NCBI GenBank assembly: GCA_965223435.1 | Contig: CBDCWQ010000022.1 | Coordinates: forward strand, 930,001 to 994,000 | DNA: 64,000 nucleotides | Source: CBDCWQ01 sp965223435 | GTDB lineage: Bacteria; Myxococcota; Kuafuiibacteriia; Kuafuiibacteriales; Kuafuiibacteriaceae | Reading direction: 5' to 3' | Part shown: positions 24,353 through 33,851 of the stretch, in pieces | How the letters are laid out: each line of letters starts with the position of its first letter | How positions within the stretch are numbered: the stretch's first letter is position 1 | The notes under the pieces: model-generated | What the model was told of the DNA's origin: nothing | Databases searched by the model: none | What the model saw: the letters and a program-made list of their open reading frames with translations, nothing else | Program-made: the position numbers and the translations under genes

Positions 24353-27340
24353 ATGCCTGCAAGCATTTTGATCGTCGATGGCGACCTAGATTTCGCCCAA
24401 TCAGCCAAAAGCGCGCTGGAGCAGTCCGGCGATGCCGTCGATATCCGAGAAGAAGCCTCCATAGACGATCTTCGGACCCTCAAACCAGACGTCCTGATCC
24501 TGAGCGCGGAGCTCCCGAGCGGCCGGTCCGGATTTTCGATCTGCAGCCGGGTTCGCAAAGATGAGCGGCTGAAAGGAACCCTCATCCTGTTGACGAGCTC
24601 AGCACGCACGGCCGAAGCCCTTCGCAAGCACGCCCAGCGGCCCGACAGAGCCAACGACTACGCGCTCAAACCCATGACGAGCGAAGACCTGGTCGCACGG
24701 GTCAGCCGCTTAGTCGCCTACGTGGACCGCGCGTCAGAAGATTCGCCCAATGAGCAACAGGCAGCGCGTCCGAGTCCGAAGGCCGAACCCGCAACCACGG
24801 AGTCTGTGTGGCCCGGGCAGGAGCTCCAAAACAACATCGGACGCGCCCTGGAAACGCCTCCACCTGAAAGACCCGAGAGCCGAGGCGCTCCCGAACAGCT
24901 GGCCTACTTTCGGCAGCTCGCGAAGCACTATGAACAAAGCCACAAAGTAGCCCTTGAATCCTGGCGGTTCATCCAAAAGCGAGGGCCAGAAATCGCAGGC
25001 AGAGTCCTTGAACTCGAAAGGGAACGCCAAAATACAAGCCAGCGCCTCGAAGACGTGATCCGTGATCGAGACCAAACACTTCGCCGACTACAGGCTCTCG
25101 AGCGCGACTTCGCCGGCTACAAGGAAGAAGCTGCTCGAGTCATTCAAGACAAAGACTCAGAAGCCCGCCAACAACATGACCGCGTAGGCCAGTTCGAGCA
25201 GCAGAACGCGGGGATGTCACAAGAACTGATGAAGCTCCGGCAGCTGAGCCAAGACCAAAAATATAGGCTCCAGGCGCTTCAAGAAGAGCACGGGCAGCTT
25301 CAAAAAGAGAAAAACAGCCTCACCCGACACCTGGAAGAAACGTTTAAGCAGGCCGGAGAACACGCCCAGAACGTCGACGGCCTAGAACGCCAGCTGCAAG
25401 CAACCGAAGCGTTGGCGTCAAGCCGTGCCGACGAGCTGGCTGAAATTCGAGCTGAACTACAGACCCACGTACACGCATCCGATCAAGAAAAACAGGCTCT
25501 CATCCACGAGTACGACGAACGCATTGAACAGCTCAGTTTAGCCCACGAGCATGAAGTCCAGCAACTCACACAGGCGCACAAAGAGCATCAAGAAAGTCTT
25601 GAAGACGAGAAGATTCAAGCTGAAACCAAGGCCCAAGCGAAAGTCAAAGAGGCTGACAATCGGAGAAAAGCCGACCTCAAAGAACTCAACACGCGACAGA
25701 AAAAACGCGTAGACGGGCTCACGTCCAAACATGCCTCCGAAATCAGCACACTCAACGAATCACTGTTCGCGGCAGAGGGCCTCCAAACCAAGCTGCGTGC
25801 CGATCTGGAAGGAACGGAACAACAACTTTCGGAGCTTAAAAACACGCTGGTGGAACGCGACCAGCAGCTAGAGACCCTCAACAAGAAGCTCTTTGGCGCC
25901 AAAAAACTTCGCTCCAAGCAAGATCAGAAGCTTGGCGCTGCTCAAGAAGAGCTCCGCACAGAACAAGAAAATCGCAAGAGGCTCGAAAACGAAATTGAAT
26001 CCCAAAGACAGCAAAAGCTCGAGGCCGACAACGAAGTTCAGCGACTCCGAGATCTCACCCAAAAACTCGAAAAAGAGCATGCCGAGACCGAATCAACGCT
26101 CGCGCAGTCACAAAAGAGGCTTGAGGCCGAGCAAGAACGACTCCTGGCTTCCGAAAAGTCCCTTAAGACCCTGGAACGTTCCCATTCCGAAGAAAGGAAG
26201 TTCCGCGCTCAACTTGAAAACGGACAGAATGAGCGCGACGCAAGAATCCATGAACTGGCCGAGTTGCTCGAACAGGCCAGATCGGAATCTACTCAGCTTA
26301 CCGACCAACTCGTACAAGCCGGTCAAGAACTGAGTGCCCAGGCCGTAAAACTTGAGAACCTGTCAGGACAAAATGACAATATCCAAAAAGAACTGGAACG
26401 CACCCAGGAGCAATCAAGCGCTCGCAACAACAAGCTCGAAGAGCAACTCGAACGCCTAGACTCCGAGCGCGCAGCGTTGGCGGACCTTTTGGAGGCAGAG
26501 CAAGACAAGGCAACAGTTCTCGCAAATGACATGGAGCAGCTCGAGCAAAAACAGAAGACTGATCTTCAGGAACTCCATCGAAAAATTGAATCATTAGAAG
26601 CGACCGCCCTAGCCACCAAGGGAGCCCACGAAGAAGAACTTGATGGCCTAGAGCTACAGCTTTTCGAACGAGTCGCGGCCCTTGACAAGCTTCGAAGATC
26701 ACATTCGGAAACAGAAAAAGAACTGGCGGCGGCAGTGCGTGCGCATCAACTTGAGCAAGAAGATGCTGTGAAACGGATACACGAACTAGAGACACGTTGT
26801 GACGCCCTCGCTCTTGAAAAAAATGAGTTGACTGAATCAGAAAACACCTCGCGCAAAGAACTCGAAGAACATCAGATTACCCTTCGGGAAAGCCGTGCCG
26901 CACTGGCTGATACCAGTCGTGCGCTTCACAAAAGCCAAGAAAGCCTCGCCAAGTTTTTGAAAGACCAAAAAACACGGCACGAACAAAAAGAACAATTGCT
27001 CAATAAGACGCGATACACCCTTGCGCAAGGCATCAAGCTACTGACCGGAAGAGAGCCCGAACCCAACAGCCTATCCGAGCAGCAGCTTACAGACGGACTA
27101 GAAATCAACCACGACGCGTACCGCGGGTCAGATGATAAAGACAATACCGGAGACTTTGCGGTTCTTGTTGCCGAGCTCAAAGCAGCCGCAGACGAAAAGC
27201 CACCTGGTGTCCAGATAGCTTCAGAAAACACACGACCGGATTCCGTGCGTGATGAAGACCTCATATCCCTCGACGATGAGGACGACCGAGAAGTCACCGA
27301 AGTCCTTAACCTCGCGAGCCTGAAGAAATCCAAAAGATAG
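24353..27340 (+). CDS. FrzS-like protein: pseudo-receiver domain plus long coiled coil
   Basis: 995 aa. Residues 1-120 form a CheY-like receiver with D9, D11, switch-type T81 and the conserved K106 (YALKP). The phospho-acceptor position in VLILSAELP is Ser51 instead of Asp, so phosphorylation at the usual site is unlikely. Residues ~185-900 are a very long Glu/Gln/Lys/Leu-rich coiled coil. The C-terminus ends in an acidic tail with LISLDDEDDREVTEV. The layout matches Myxococcus FrzS, a pseudo-receiver/coiled-coil protein needed for polar type IV pili motility, although this one is longer and conservation beyond layout is not shown. A role in cell polarity or gliding is inferred. Confidence 0.8.
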   Translation: MPASILIVDGDLDFAQSAKSALEQSGDAVDIREEASIDDLRTLKPDVLILSAELPSGRSGFSICSRVRKDERLKGTLILLTSSARTAEALRKHAQRPDRANDYALKPMTSEDLVARVSRLVAYVDRASEDSPNEQQAARPSPKAEPATTESVWPGQELQNNIGRALETPPPERPESRGAPEQLAYFRQLAKHYEQSHKVALESWRFIQKRGPEIAGRVLELERERQNTSQRLEDVIRDRDQTLRRLQALERDFAGYKEEAARVIQDKDSEARQQHDRVGQFEQQNAGMSQELMKLRQLSQDQKYRLQALQEEHGQLQKEKNSLTRHLEETFKQAGEHAQNVDGLERQLQATEALASSRADELAEIRAELQTHVHASDQEKQALIHEYDERIEQLSLAHEHEVQQLTQAHKEHQESLEDEKIQAETKAQAKVKEADNRRKADLKELNTRQKKRVDGLTSKHASEISTLNESLFAAEGLQTKLRADLEGTEQQLSELKNTLVERDQQLETLNKKLFGAKKLRSKQDQKLGAAQEELRTEQENRKRLENEIESQRQQKLEADNEVQRLRDLTQKLEKEHAETESTLAQSQKRLEAEQERLLASEKSLKTLERSHSEERKFRAQLENGQNERDARIHELAELLEQARSESTQLTDQLVQAGQELSAQAVKLENLSGQNDNIQKELERTQEQSSARNNKLEEQLERLDSERAALADLLEAEQDKATVLANDMEQLEQKQKTDLQELHRKIESLEATALATKGAHEEELDGLELQLFERVAALDKLRRSHSETEKELAAAVRAHQLEQEDAVKRIHELETRCDALALEKNELTESENTSRKELEEHQITLRESRAALADTSRALHKSQESLAKFLKDQKTRHEQKEQLLNKTRYTLAQGIKLLTGREPEPNSLSEQQLTDGLEINHDAYRGSDDKDNTGDFAVLVAELKAAADEKPPGVQIASENTRPDSVRDEDLISLDDEDDREVTEVLNLASLKKSKR

Positions 27341-27406
27341 GACCTCCAGAGCGAAGCCACCCGTCGAGCAAACGCGCACCGCAAGAACTAGACTGAAAGG
27401 GATTCT

Positions 27407-28141
27407 ATGGGCCGAACATTCGAAAACCGGAAGCATGCTATGGCGAAGCGGGGCGACCGCGACGCAAAAGCCTTCACCCGTGCGGGACGCCAAATAAGCA
27501 TGGCCGTAAAGGCCGCCGGTACGGACCCCGATTCAAACCCCGCACTGAGGCGTGCCATACAGAACGCACGCTCGGTCAACATGCCCAAAGACAAAGTCCA
27601 AAACGCTATCGATAAAGCGGCGGGCCTAAGTGATGGAGCAGACTACGAACAAATTCTTTACGAGGGCTATGGCCCCCACGGCATCGCAATACTTATCGAC
27701 ACGGCCACCGATAATCCCACAAGAACGGTAGCCAACATTCGACACGCCTTCAAAAAGGAAGGCGGCAACCTCGGCAACACGGGGAGTGTCTCTTTCATGT
27801 TCGACCAGTTCGGCGTTTTTCGGCTCAGCCCCAATGGGGTTGACCGAGACACGCTGGAATTGAACTTGATCGATCACGGGCTTGAGGAACTTGTGGATGG
27901 TGAAACAGAAAAAGGAGATCCATGCCTTGTGTTGCGGTGCTCGCGTGAGAACTTTGGCAACCTGCAGAACGCCCTAGAAGAAGAAAGGCTTGTGGTCGTT
28001 TCTTCTGGGTTTCAGTGGGTTCCCAAAAACGTAACCACTCTGCCAGAAGCCGAAGTCGATGCGGTCTTTTCGCTCCTTGACCGCCTGGAACAAGACGATG
28101 ACGTCCAGGCTGTTTTCTCGAACCTCAACGACCGAGACTGA
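27407..28141 (+). CDS. yebC: YebC/PmpR family transcriptional regulator
   Basis: 244 aa with the family's highly conserved opening MGRTFENRKHAMAKRGDRDA, then TRAGRQISMAVKAAGTDP and NMPKDKVQNAIDKAAG. The C-terminal part has YEGYGPHGIAILIDTATDNP and EGGNLGNTGSVSFMFDQ. YebC proteins bind nucleic acid, acting as transcriptional regulators and as ribosome-associated factors that ease translation of difficult sequences. Length is normal. It follows the FrzS-like gene with a 66-bp gap and may be cotranscribed with it. Confidence 0.95.
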   Translation: MGRTFENRKHAMAKRGDRDAKAFTRAGRQISMAVKAAGTDPDSNPALRRAIQNARSVNMPKDKVQNAIDKAAGLSDGADYEQILYEGYGPHGIAILIDTATDNPTRTVANIRHAFKKEGGNLGNTGSVSFMFDQFGVFRLSPNGVDRDTLELNLIDHGLEELVDGETEKGDPCLVLRCSRENFGNLQNALEEERLVVVSSGFQWVPKNVTTLPEAEVDAVFSLLDRLEQDDDVQAVFSNLNDRD

Positions 28142-28305
28142 GTTCGAAACCAACAGAGCCCTAACACATCACTTCGACACTAAGTCGCTGTCTGCGGTTG
28201 TGCCGCACCCTAAGCGTGCCACCCTGTGGTGTTCACTTTCTGCTACCCTCCTTTACCCAAGCTCGCGAAGCATTCGAATTCCACGGTCATGTTCATGTGG
28301 CGCCG

Positions 28306-28334
28306 TTGATCAAGGGTTGATGGGTCGCTATAGT
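28306..28334 (+). promoter_or_regulatory. Sigma-70-type promoter for the lipoprotein gene at 28440
   Basis: TTGATC at 28306-28311 and TATAGT at 28329-28334 are separated by exactly 17 bases, close to the housekeeping consensus. Transcription would start near 28341, giving a leader of about 100 bases with a GGAGG ribosome site at 28423. Confidence 0.55.
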
Positions 28335-28439
28335 TACACTCTCCGGCGTGCGCGCGGTCACGTTCCGTCGGGCCTTTGCCAACACACATCCCAAGCGACA
28401 GTTTAGAGATACACATCCCATCGGAGGAAACCTAAACAT

Positions 28440-29474
28440 ATGTTCATAGTAAATAACTGCCACAAACCTATTTTGTACGGATGCGTCGCCGCGTCATTCT
28501 TTCTCGCCGCGTGCGGCGGAGACGGATCCACAATCGACTCGGTGCGCTCGGGCTTACAGAGTCCCACCGGAACGGCGGCCAACAAAGACGCGGTTGTTGC
28601 GGTGCACTCCAAACTCGAAGGGGCCACGCCCGCTCTGAGCCTTGCTGGGGGCGTTCCGGGGCGCTCGCTGACAGTCGACGGGCCTTCTCGTCTCAGTGAA
28701 CTGTCTCCTCGGAGCATGTGGCAGAGCCGAGCAAGAAAACTCTTCGAGCTCATCCGCAGCCGAGACCCAAACAAAAGACAAACACTAGCCCGAGGCATAA
28801 GCAATAACAGCTGCGGTCAAAGCGAAGCCGCTGTAAAAGCGTACAATGGGCTCGTAGGTCAGCTTTTTGTCGAAGCACTTGCAGGCAAAAAAAGTTTCAG
28901 TGCGAAAGAAGGGTACACCGAAGACCTCGCCGAATGCTCAGACGGCACGCTATCCGGAACATTGACGGTTTCGATTGAGATCACGGCGAGTTCCGAGCGC
29001 TTCACGTTTAAGGTCAGCACGAAGTTCGCCAATGCATGCGAGACCGGAGGCTCCAAGGCCTGCGTGGACGGTACAATGGATTTCGAACTATCAGGAAGCG
29101 GCGAAGTCAGCGAAGGGGAAGAAGGGGAAGGCATTGCGGCCTGGGACATCAACGCCAAGTGGAGCAAAGAAGGTGCCAGCAAGTCGGCACACCTCCGCGG
29201 CGGGCTCCGTATTGCTCAAACCGAAAACTCTGGCATGAACACCAACGAGCTCGAGTATCTGTTTTTTGTCACCGACCCCGATGGGGAAGAACACTCCTTC
29301 GTGCTGAAGCTTACCGGTACCCCCGGTGAAGGTGGTTCCGTAACCATTCGAGGCAAGGATGGAGAGATTCGATGCGACGCCGACGGCCAAGGCGTCACCA
29401 AATGCACCGGAATTGCCGAACACGAGTGGACCGCCTCTGATGCAGGGAGCCTCGACGACAGTTGGCTAGAATAG
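28440..29474 (+). CDS. Lipoprotein of unknown function
   Basis: 344 aa. Its signal peptide ends in the lipobox LAAC (residues ~22-25, FFLAACGG), so it is a predicted lipoprotein. A Gly/Ser-rich linker follows. The mature domain has six cysteines, including paired ones in CETGGSKACVDGT and near the C-terminus (IRCDADGQGVTKCTG), and a beta-rich composition (SGEVSEGEEGEGIAAWDI). No family is recognised. A good ribosome site (GGAGG at 28423) and an upstream promoter support it as its own transcription unit. Confidence 0.8.
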   Translation: MFIVNNCHKPILYGCVAASFFLAACGGDGSTIDSVRSGLQSPTGTAANKDAVVAVHSKLEGATPALSLAGGVPGRSLTVDGPSRLSELSPRSMWQSRARKLFELIRSRDPNKRQTLARGISNNSCGQSEAAVKAYNGLVGQLFVEALAGKKSFSAKEGYTEDLAECSDGTLSGTLTVSIEITASSERFTFKVSTKFANACETGGSKACVDGTMDFELSGSGEVSEGEEGEGIAAWDINAKWSKEGASKSAHLRGGLRIAQTENSGMNTNELEYLFFVTDPDGEEHSFVLKLTGTPGEGGSVTIRGKDGEIRCDADGQGVTKCTGIAEHEWTASDAGSLDDSWLE

Positions 29475-29529
29475 ACCGGGCAATCCCGGATTCCCACACG
29501 TAAGGAAATTCGAAAGGGACACCCTGGCG

Positions 29530-30144
29530 TTGTACCGTCCGAACGTGCGGACGTGGATCAAAAAGACGCTCTTCAAGGCATCGGCTGCGCTGCTAGCCCT
29601 CATATTGAGTATCAATCTCTCGATACGCACATTCGGCTCGGGCGACCCTCATCCCCTTTCGCTTCGACGCCTCGAGTCTAAGGTGCGGGCACTCAGCGCT
29701 TTTTCGCTTCACATGCTTCGGCACTGGCGTCCTCAGCACCCCGCTCCCCGGCCGATCATCGTTCGGGCGGCGAAGAAGTACGGGCTACCGCCAGGGCTGG
29801 TGATGGCCATTGCCCGGACTGAATCTGGCCTCCACGATCACCGTATCAGTCGCGCGGGGGCTATGGGCTTGATGCAGCTCATGCCCGATACAGCCTCGCG
29901 TCTTGGGGTCCAAGACCCCTTCGACACCAAAGAAAATGTGGACGGTGCCGCCCGCTACCTTCGAAGCCTCTGGCGTCAATACGGAGGCGACAAGAAAAGG
30001 GTCGTCGCCGCCTATAATGCGGGCCCGGGCCGCGTCCCCAAAAGAGGGCAATTGAGGGGTCTCCCACTCGAAACGCGACACTACGTCAAGCGTGTCCTTC
30101 AAAGGGCGCAGCAAAAACGCAAAAAGCTATCCCGCGCCCTCTAA
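29530..30144 (+). CDS. Lytic murein transglycosylase (SLT domain)
   Basis: 204 aa with the soluble lytic transglycosylase fold, which cleaves peptidoglycan glycan strands and forms anhydromuramic ends. The catalytic Glu is E98 in ARTESGLHDH. It also has AGAMGLMQLMPDTA and AAYNAGPGRVPK, the remaining family motifs. An N-terminal hydrophobic helix (ASAALLALILSINLSI) serves as a signal anchor or signal peptide. The start is a TTG at 29530 with AAAGGGA about 10 bases upstream. A later start would cut the helix. It follows the lipoprotein gene at 55 bp and could share its promoter. Confidence 0.9.
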   Translation: MYRPNVRTWIKKTLFKASAALLALILSINLSIRTFGSGDPHPLSLRRLESKVRALSAFSLHMLRHWRPQHPAPRPIIVRAAKKYGLPPGLVMAIARTESGLHDHRISRAGAMGLMQLMPDTASRLGVQDPFDTKENVDGAARYLRSLWRQYGGDKKRVVAAYNAGPGRVPKRGQLRGLPLETRHYVKRVLQRAQQKRKKLSRAL

Positions 30145-30256
30145 CGGCGGCCGGATACAAAGCTTCGCCACAAAGTCGTGTGAGGCGCCTTAGAGGACCT
30201 CCAGGGGAGGGCCCATCTGACTGATGGAACCCGTCCAAGACGCGAGGGCCTTCGCC

Positions 30257-31273
30257 TCAAATCGGCGAATGGGCGGAAAGCGAGGCCTGCGCCCTTTCGG
30301 TGAGTCGACGCCTGAGCAGCTTCGTCCATCCGTAGGCGGTGATCACGCCGCCGTAAAGTGCAGCCCCGGCGGGAGCCTTGTACCACTTATGTTTCTTGAG
30401 CGCGCTGATCATGACGTGGCTTCTAAAGGGACGCCAGTTGTGTTCATTCACAATACTGAGCACCAACGCAACCGACTCACTCCGCGCGCGCGTCGTGTGC
30501 CACCACCCGGGCGGCATGCACAGCATATCGCCAGGCCCCACTCAAGCGCGAACCGGTTGGGTCTTTTTGAGGAGAGGAAATTCGTTGAGATTCAGTTTTT
30601 CGGTCACCGGAATCTTGGAATTGGTGTTCGTCCTGATAAAAGGGTGAGGTTTGCGGTAAAGATATTTGGCCTGCTCGGGTGGAAAAAAGAGCCAATCCTT
30701 CTCTCCCACGATCTGGGTCACAAAAGTCTGGATCTGAAAGTCGTCACAGTGGATGCCCTCGGGAAAGGCTGTATAGTTGCCACCGATGTTGATTTCGAGC
30801 GCGCTGGTACGAACCAGGTCATGGTGATACGGAAAGCCAATCAAAATCTTCGGATCATCGAGCCAGTTCGGATCCCAGTAAGACGGTTTGGGTTCGATGT
30901 CCTTTTCGAGTTCTGGGAACAACTCCTTGATCTTCAACGACGTCAGATAGGGCCCTGGCTTCTCAGCCGTCGATGCCTTCATGGCGTCGATACAGGTCTT
31001 CATCGTCACTTTCTTCGTCTTGTCCCAATCGCGGTTGCCGACCGAAAGCCCACCATAGTGGTCACGAAAGAAAGCTTGGGTCCATTTCGACATCGCCTGC
31101 CAATTTTTTGTCACATCGGTCACAATGACGGGTTTGCTCTGACTGATGTAGTGTGCGTAGAAGTCCTCGTAAGACAGGTTGTCTCTGCGCTCGACACGCG
31201 GAGCATGCGCGAAGTAGTCCCAGATCGTGTCTCCCGCCGATTCTCGATCCTCTGATTCGTTATGAAATGGCAC
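30257..31273 (-). pseudogene. Cupin/JmjC-like Fe(II)-dependent hydroxylase, interrupted by in-frame TGA
   Basis: Starting at the GTG at 31273 (AGGAGA 5 bases upstream), the frame encodes a JmjC/cupin_8-type oxygenase with a metal-binding HCD motif (H175, D177). A TGA at 30542-30544 falls at codon 244. The same frame continues open for 94 more codons beginning VGPGDMLCMPPGWWH, which carries the expected distal metal ligand H259 and a conserved glycine turn. Without readthrough the enzyme loses its third metal ligand. The reading frame is otherwise free of frameshifts and looks recently intact. It may be a nonsense mutation, a sequencing error or, less likely, a recoded selenocysteine/readthrough codon. 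Confidence 0.7.
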
Positions 31274-31637
31274 AATTTCTCCTCTCAACAGTTCTTGACG
31301 CCACCCTAATACACGGGTCAGATCGAAGCCTAGTACCCCTTGCCGGAAGTTCGCTCCCGGTTTTCGCCGGCCCTCGTCCTCCCTGCTGGCGTCGCCGCTT
31401 CGCTCTCGTCGGTTGCATAGGCAGACTATGCGCCCTCCTCGCGCCACCACCAGGAAAAACGATGACTCGGCGAAAACGCGGAACGAACTTCCGGCAAGGG
31501 GTACTAGCTCGAAACGCAAAACTAAGGTTTTGTTGCGCATGATTGGCCGCGAATACCCGGGTTGGATGTAACGTGCGGCCCCGCCGCTCACCCACAGCAC
31601 GCAAACGGGTTCGGATCAATACAGATGAGCTCTGGGG
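31274..31637. other. Intergenic region dominated by a long palindrome
   Basis: This 364-bp gap between two leftward genes holds the imperfect palindrome 31330-31506 and a small hairpin at about 31516-31536 (CAAAAC and GTTTTG around CTTA). No gene fits. Translated frames on both strands look alike because of the inverted repeat. Confidence 0.6.
31330..31506. repeat. 177-bp imperfect palindrome
   Basis: Both ends read CTAGTACCCCTTGCCGGAAG on opposite strands. The match continues through GTTCG and a shared TTTTCGCCG, then weakens, and the centre has GCATAG facing CTATGC with a 5-base loop. This could be a non-autonomous mobile element, a strong RNA hairpin or a recombination site. No transposase is present. 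Confidence 0.8.
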
Positions 31638-33851
31638 TTATGCGTCTGGTCGGCTTCGTGCAAGCATGGTTTGCGCGATCATTTCGGCGAGGTTGTGGTC
31701 CACCGCCGGCGGTGGTTCTGCCAGCAGGCTGTGGTGGACGGACTCGTAAAATAGCCCCGGAAACCGCTCTCGGATTTCCTCTAGAGAGTATACACCCACA
31801 AAGGCATGGGCGTCGTATGAGGCCCCCATGGCAAGCGAAATCTTGGCCGGCGTCTTGATCTCATCGATCAGAAGAATGTCTGCGATGTGCCGCAGAAAAC
31901 CCAAAACATCCATGGATGAGCCATCAGGCAGGTTGTTGTCTTCGCGAATAATAGACAGCGTCTCTTTGAGCTCATCCCTGGCGACAGCCAAAATACATAC
32001 GGAGGCCGAAACGTAGGCATTGCGAACCCGGAGTCTTATCTGCGGATCGGTAAAGGCCTCGTTGATGGCGGCGCCGTGCTCCACACCATCGATTTCAATA
32101 CGTACCGTAAAGCCGGACCGGCGTTCGGTAATCCTTACGCGGTGCTCGCGGTTGGGAAGCAAAAGCAAAAACTCGGCACCTTCGACGATATCGGCGGTTG
32201 AAACCAACGTCTCTTCGTCGGTCCATAGATAGTCCGCAATATCGACACCATCGTTGACCTGCATCAAAGGATCTTCAGCCACCTCCTCAAAAGCAGATTG
32301 CGCCTCGTTGCGCACGCGCACCGGCAAACTCGAGCCATCGTCTTTTTGACCCCCCCCTAGGGCCCTCAGAAAATGCCCCATGATGCCCCCTCCATCCTCG
32401 CGCTTCCAACCCACCGCATGTTGCAGGCGATCCAATCCAACGCGTTTTCGCGTGGCCCCCGCGCTATTGAGGTCGCCCCACGCAAAATACAGACGATCAT
32501 CTTCGATGGCGATGCCATAGAACTCATCACCCAAATCGAAGCCTCCAACATAGTCGTTTTCGCCCTCGGCCGCAGGCTCTTGGGAAATGAAACGGTCGAT
32601 CAAGCGAGCCCCCGCAATACGCATCGCTGTGGTTCCCTGCCAAAAACCGTCGCGCGCAATCGCTTTATGGATGAGAACATCGACGTTGCCCTCCACGCTC
32701 ATGCCCTCAAGATGTGCTGGTGCGAGCTCGTTCAGAAAATCGGAGAGCTCCGCCATGACCAAGGCCGGGCCATCGTCCATTTGCGCGACCAAATCTTCAA
32801 CTTCGTCCTCAGAAGCAGCCGTCCAGACGCCGATCGTGGTCTGATAGTGAGACTTCGCAACCTGAATCGAGGTATGGCCCTTGAGCTGACCAAGCTTGGC
32901 TGCGCGGTATGCTTCGTCGTTGAGACGCTGAGCAAACACGATGACATCCGAAACCGGGCGCTCCGCCGGCCCCACCGCGGCAACACCCACACAGAAGTTG
33001 ATTTCGTCTAGATGCGTTCTGATCTCACTTCCCCACACCCGACGAATGATCGCCTTTCGCGACTCCACAGAGACAATCCTTTCGATCAGCTCCTGGATCT
33101 GCGAGACCGACCGGTTGGAAGCAATCATACGAAACGATTTCCCCGTCTTGTGGAAAACCTGGAGCATCGATTCATTGCGAAACAACTTGTCTAGCCGCTC
33201 ACCCAAAGCCCTTACAAAGGCTGCGCCAATCCGATGGCCGTGCCGAATGGCAAAACGCTTGAAGGCTTGGTACTCAATGACCAGGACCGCCAGGCGCTCG
33301 ATCTGACCGTCGATAAACGCACGTGATTCATCCACGAGGATATCTCGATAGGCCTGGAGCCCCTTAATAGGCATTCCGGGTTGGTCTGAAGAAGCCGCCA
33401 GCCTGTAAGCAGAACGAACCTCGGTCCCCCCCTCAGGCGCCAAGGCAGCTTCCATTTCTTGGGTGATGCTCGCAACAATGAGACCCAATTCGCGCTCTGT
33501 GGGACGACGACGGCGTCCAGCAGCCACCACATACCAACCGTCACGGTCTTCGCGCTGCTCAAAGGTGAGCCGTCGGCCATGGGGGGTCAAACCGGTGATC
33601 ATCAGGGTTTGGTCCCGCCGAGCGTAGCGCACGTACTGCAGCGTCTCACCCGGTGCGATGATCCGCTGGACCGCATCCGTCATGGCCGACGGAATACCGA
33701 GAGGTGACATGGCCGGGAGATCGACCGTCGAGCCGTCACGACCGGTGGTCGCCGGCGGGAGCGTCAATTGAATGGTCTCCGACAGGGGGAGATCTGATGA
33801 TTCCGATCCCAGGCGTTCGGGCGCGCCCCCGTCTTCGTTCTTTTCACTCAT
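31638..33851 (-). CDS. Degenerate GGDEF-type signalling protein
   Basis: 737 aa from the ATG at 33851. Residues ~175-330 follow the GGDEF fold (ERLAVLVIEYQAFKRFAIRHG, then an IGAAFVRALGERLDKLFR helix), but the active-site loop reads GKSFR at residues 237-241 where GGDEF or GGEEF is expected. Cyclic di-GMP synthesis is therefore not expected. It may instead bind a nucleotide or act as a structural sensor. A second, unrelated domain occupies residues 500-737, containing IADILLIDEIKTPAKISLAM. There is an 8-bp overlap with the GMC oxidoreductase gene upstream, so the two are probably co-translated. No signal peptide. Confidence 0.7.
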   Translation of the reverse strand: MSEKNEDGGAPERLGSESSDLPLSETIQLTLPPATTGRDGSTVDLPAMSPLGIPSAMTDAVQRIIAPGETLQYVRYARRDQTLMITGLTPHGRRLTFEQREDRDGWYVVAAGRRRRPTERELGLIVASITQEMEAALAPEGGTEVRSAYRLAASSDQPGMPIKGLQAYRDILVDESRAFIDGQIERLAVLVIEYQAFKRFAIRHGHRIGAAFVRALGERLDKLFRNESMLQVFHKTGKSFRMIASNRSVSQIQELIERIVSVESRKAIIRRVWGSEIRTHLDEINFCVGVAAVGPAERPVSDVIVFAQRLNDEAYRAAKLGQLKGHTSIQVAKSHYQTTIGVWTAASEDEVEDLVAQMDDGPALVMAELSDFLNELAPAHLEGMSVEGNVDVLIHKAIARDGFWQGTTAMRIAGARLIDRFISQEPAAEGENDYVGGFDLGDEFYGIAIEDDRLYFAWGDLNSAGATRKRVGLDRLQHAVGWKREDGGGIMGHFLRALGGGQKDDGSSLPVRVRNEAQSAFEEVAEDPLMQVNDGVDIADYLWTDEETLVSTADIVEGAEFLLLLPNREHRVRITERRSGFTVRIEIDGVEHGAAINEAFTDPQIRLRVRNAYVSASVCILAVARDELKETLSIIREDNNLPDGSSMDVLGFLRHIADILLIDEIKTPAKISLAMGASYDAHAFVGVYSLEEIRERFPGLFYESVHHSLLAEPPPAVDHNLAEMIAQTMLARSRPDA

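Noticed and set aside
31153..31542. Plus-strand ORF (129 aa)
   Set aside because: Its translation mirrors that of the opposite strand because both come from the inverted repeat; no independent coding look.
31274..31600. N-terminal extension of the JmjC-like gene to 31600
   Set aside because: It runs through the palindrome; the GTG at 31273 with AGGAGA is a far better start.
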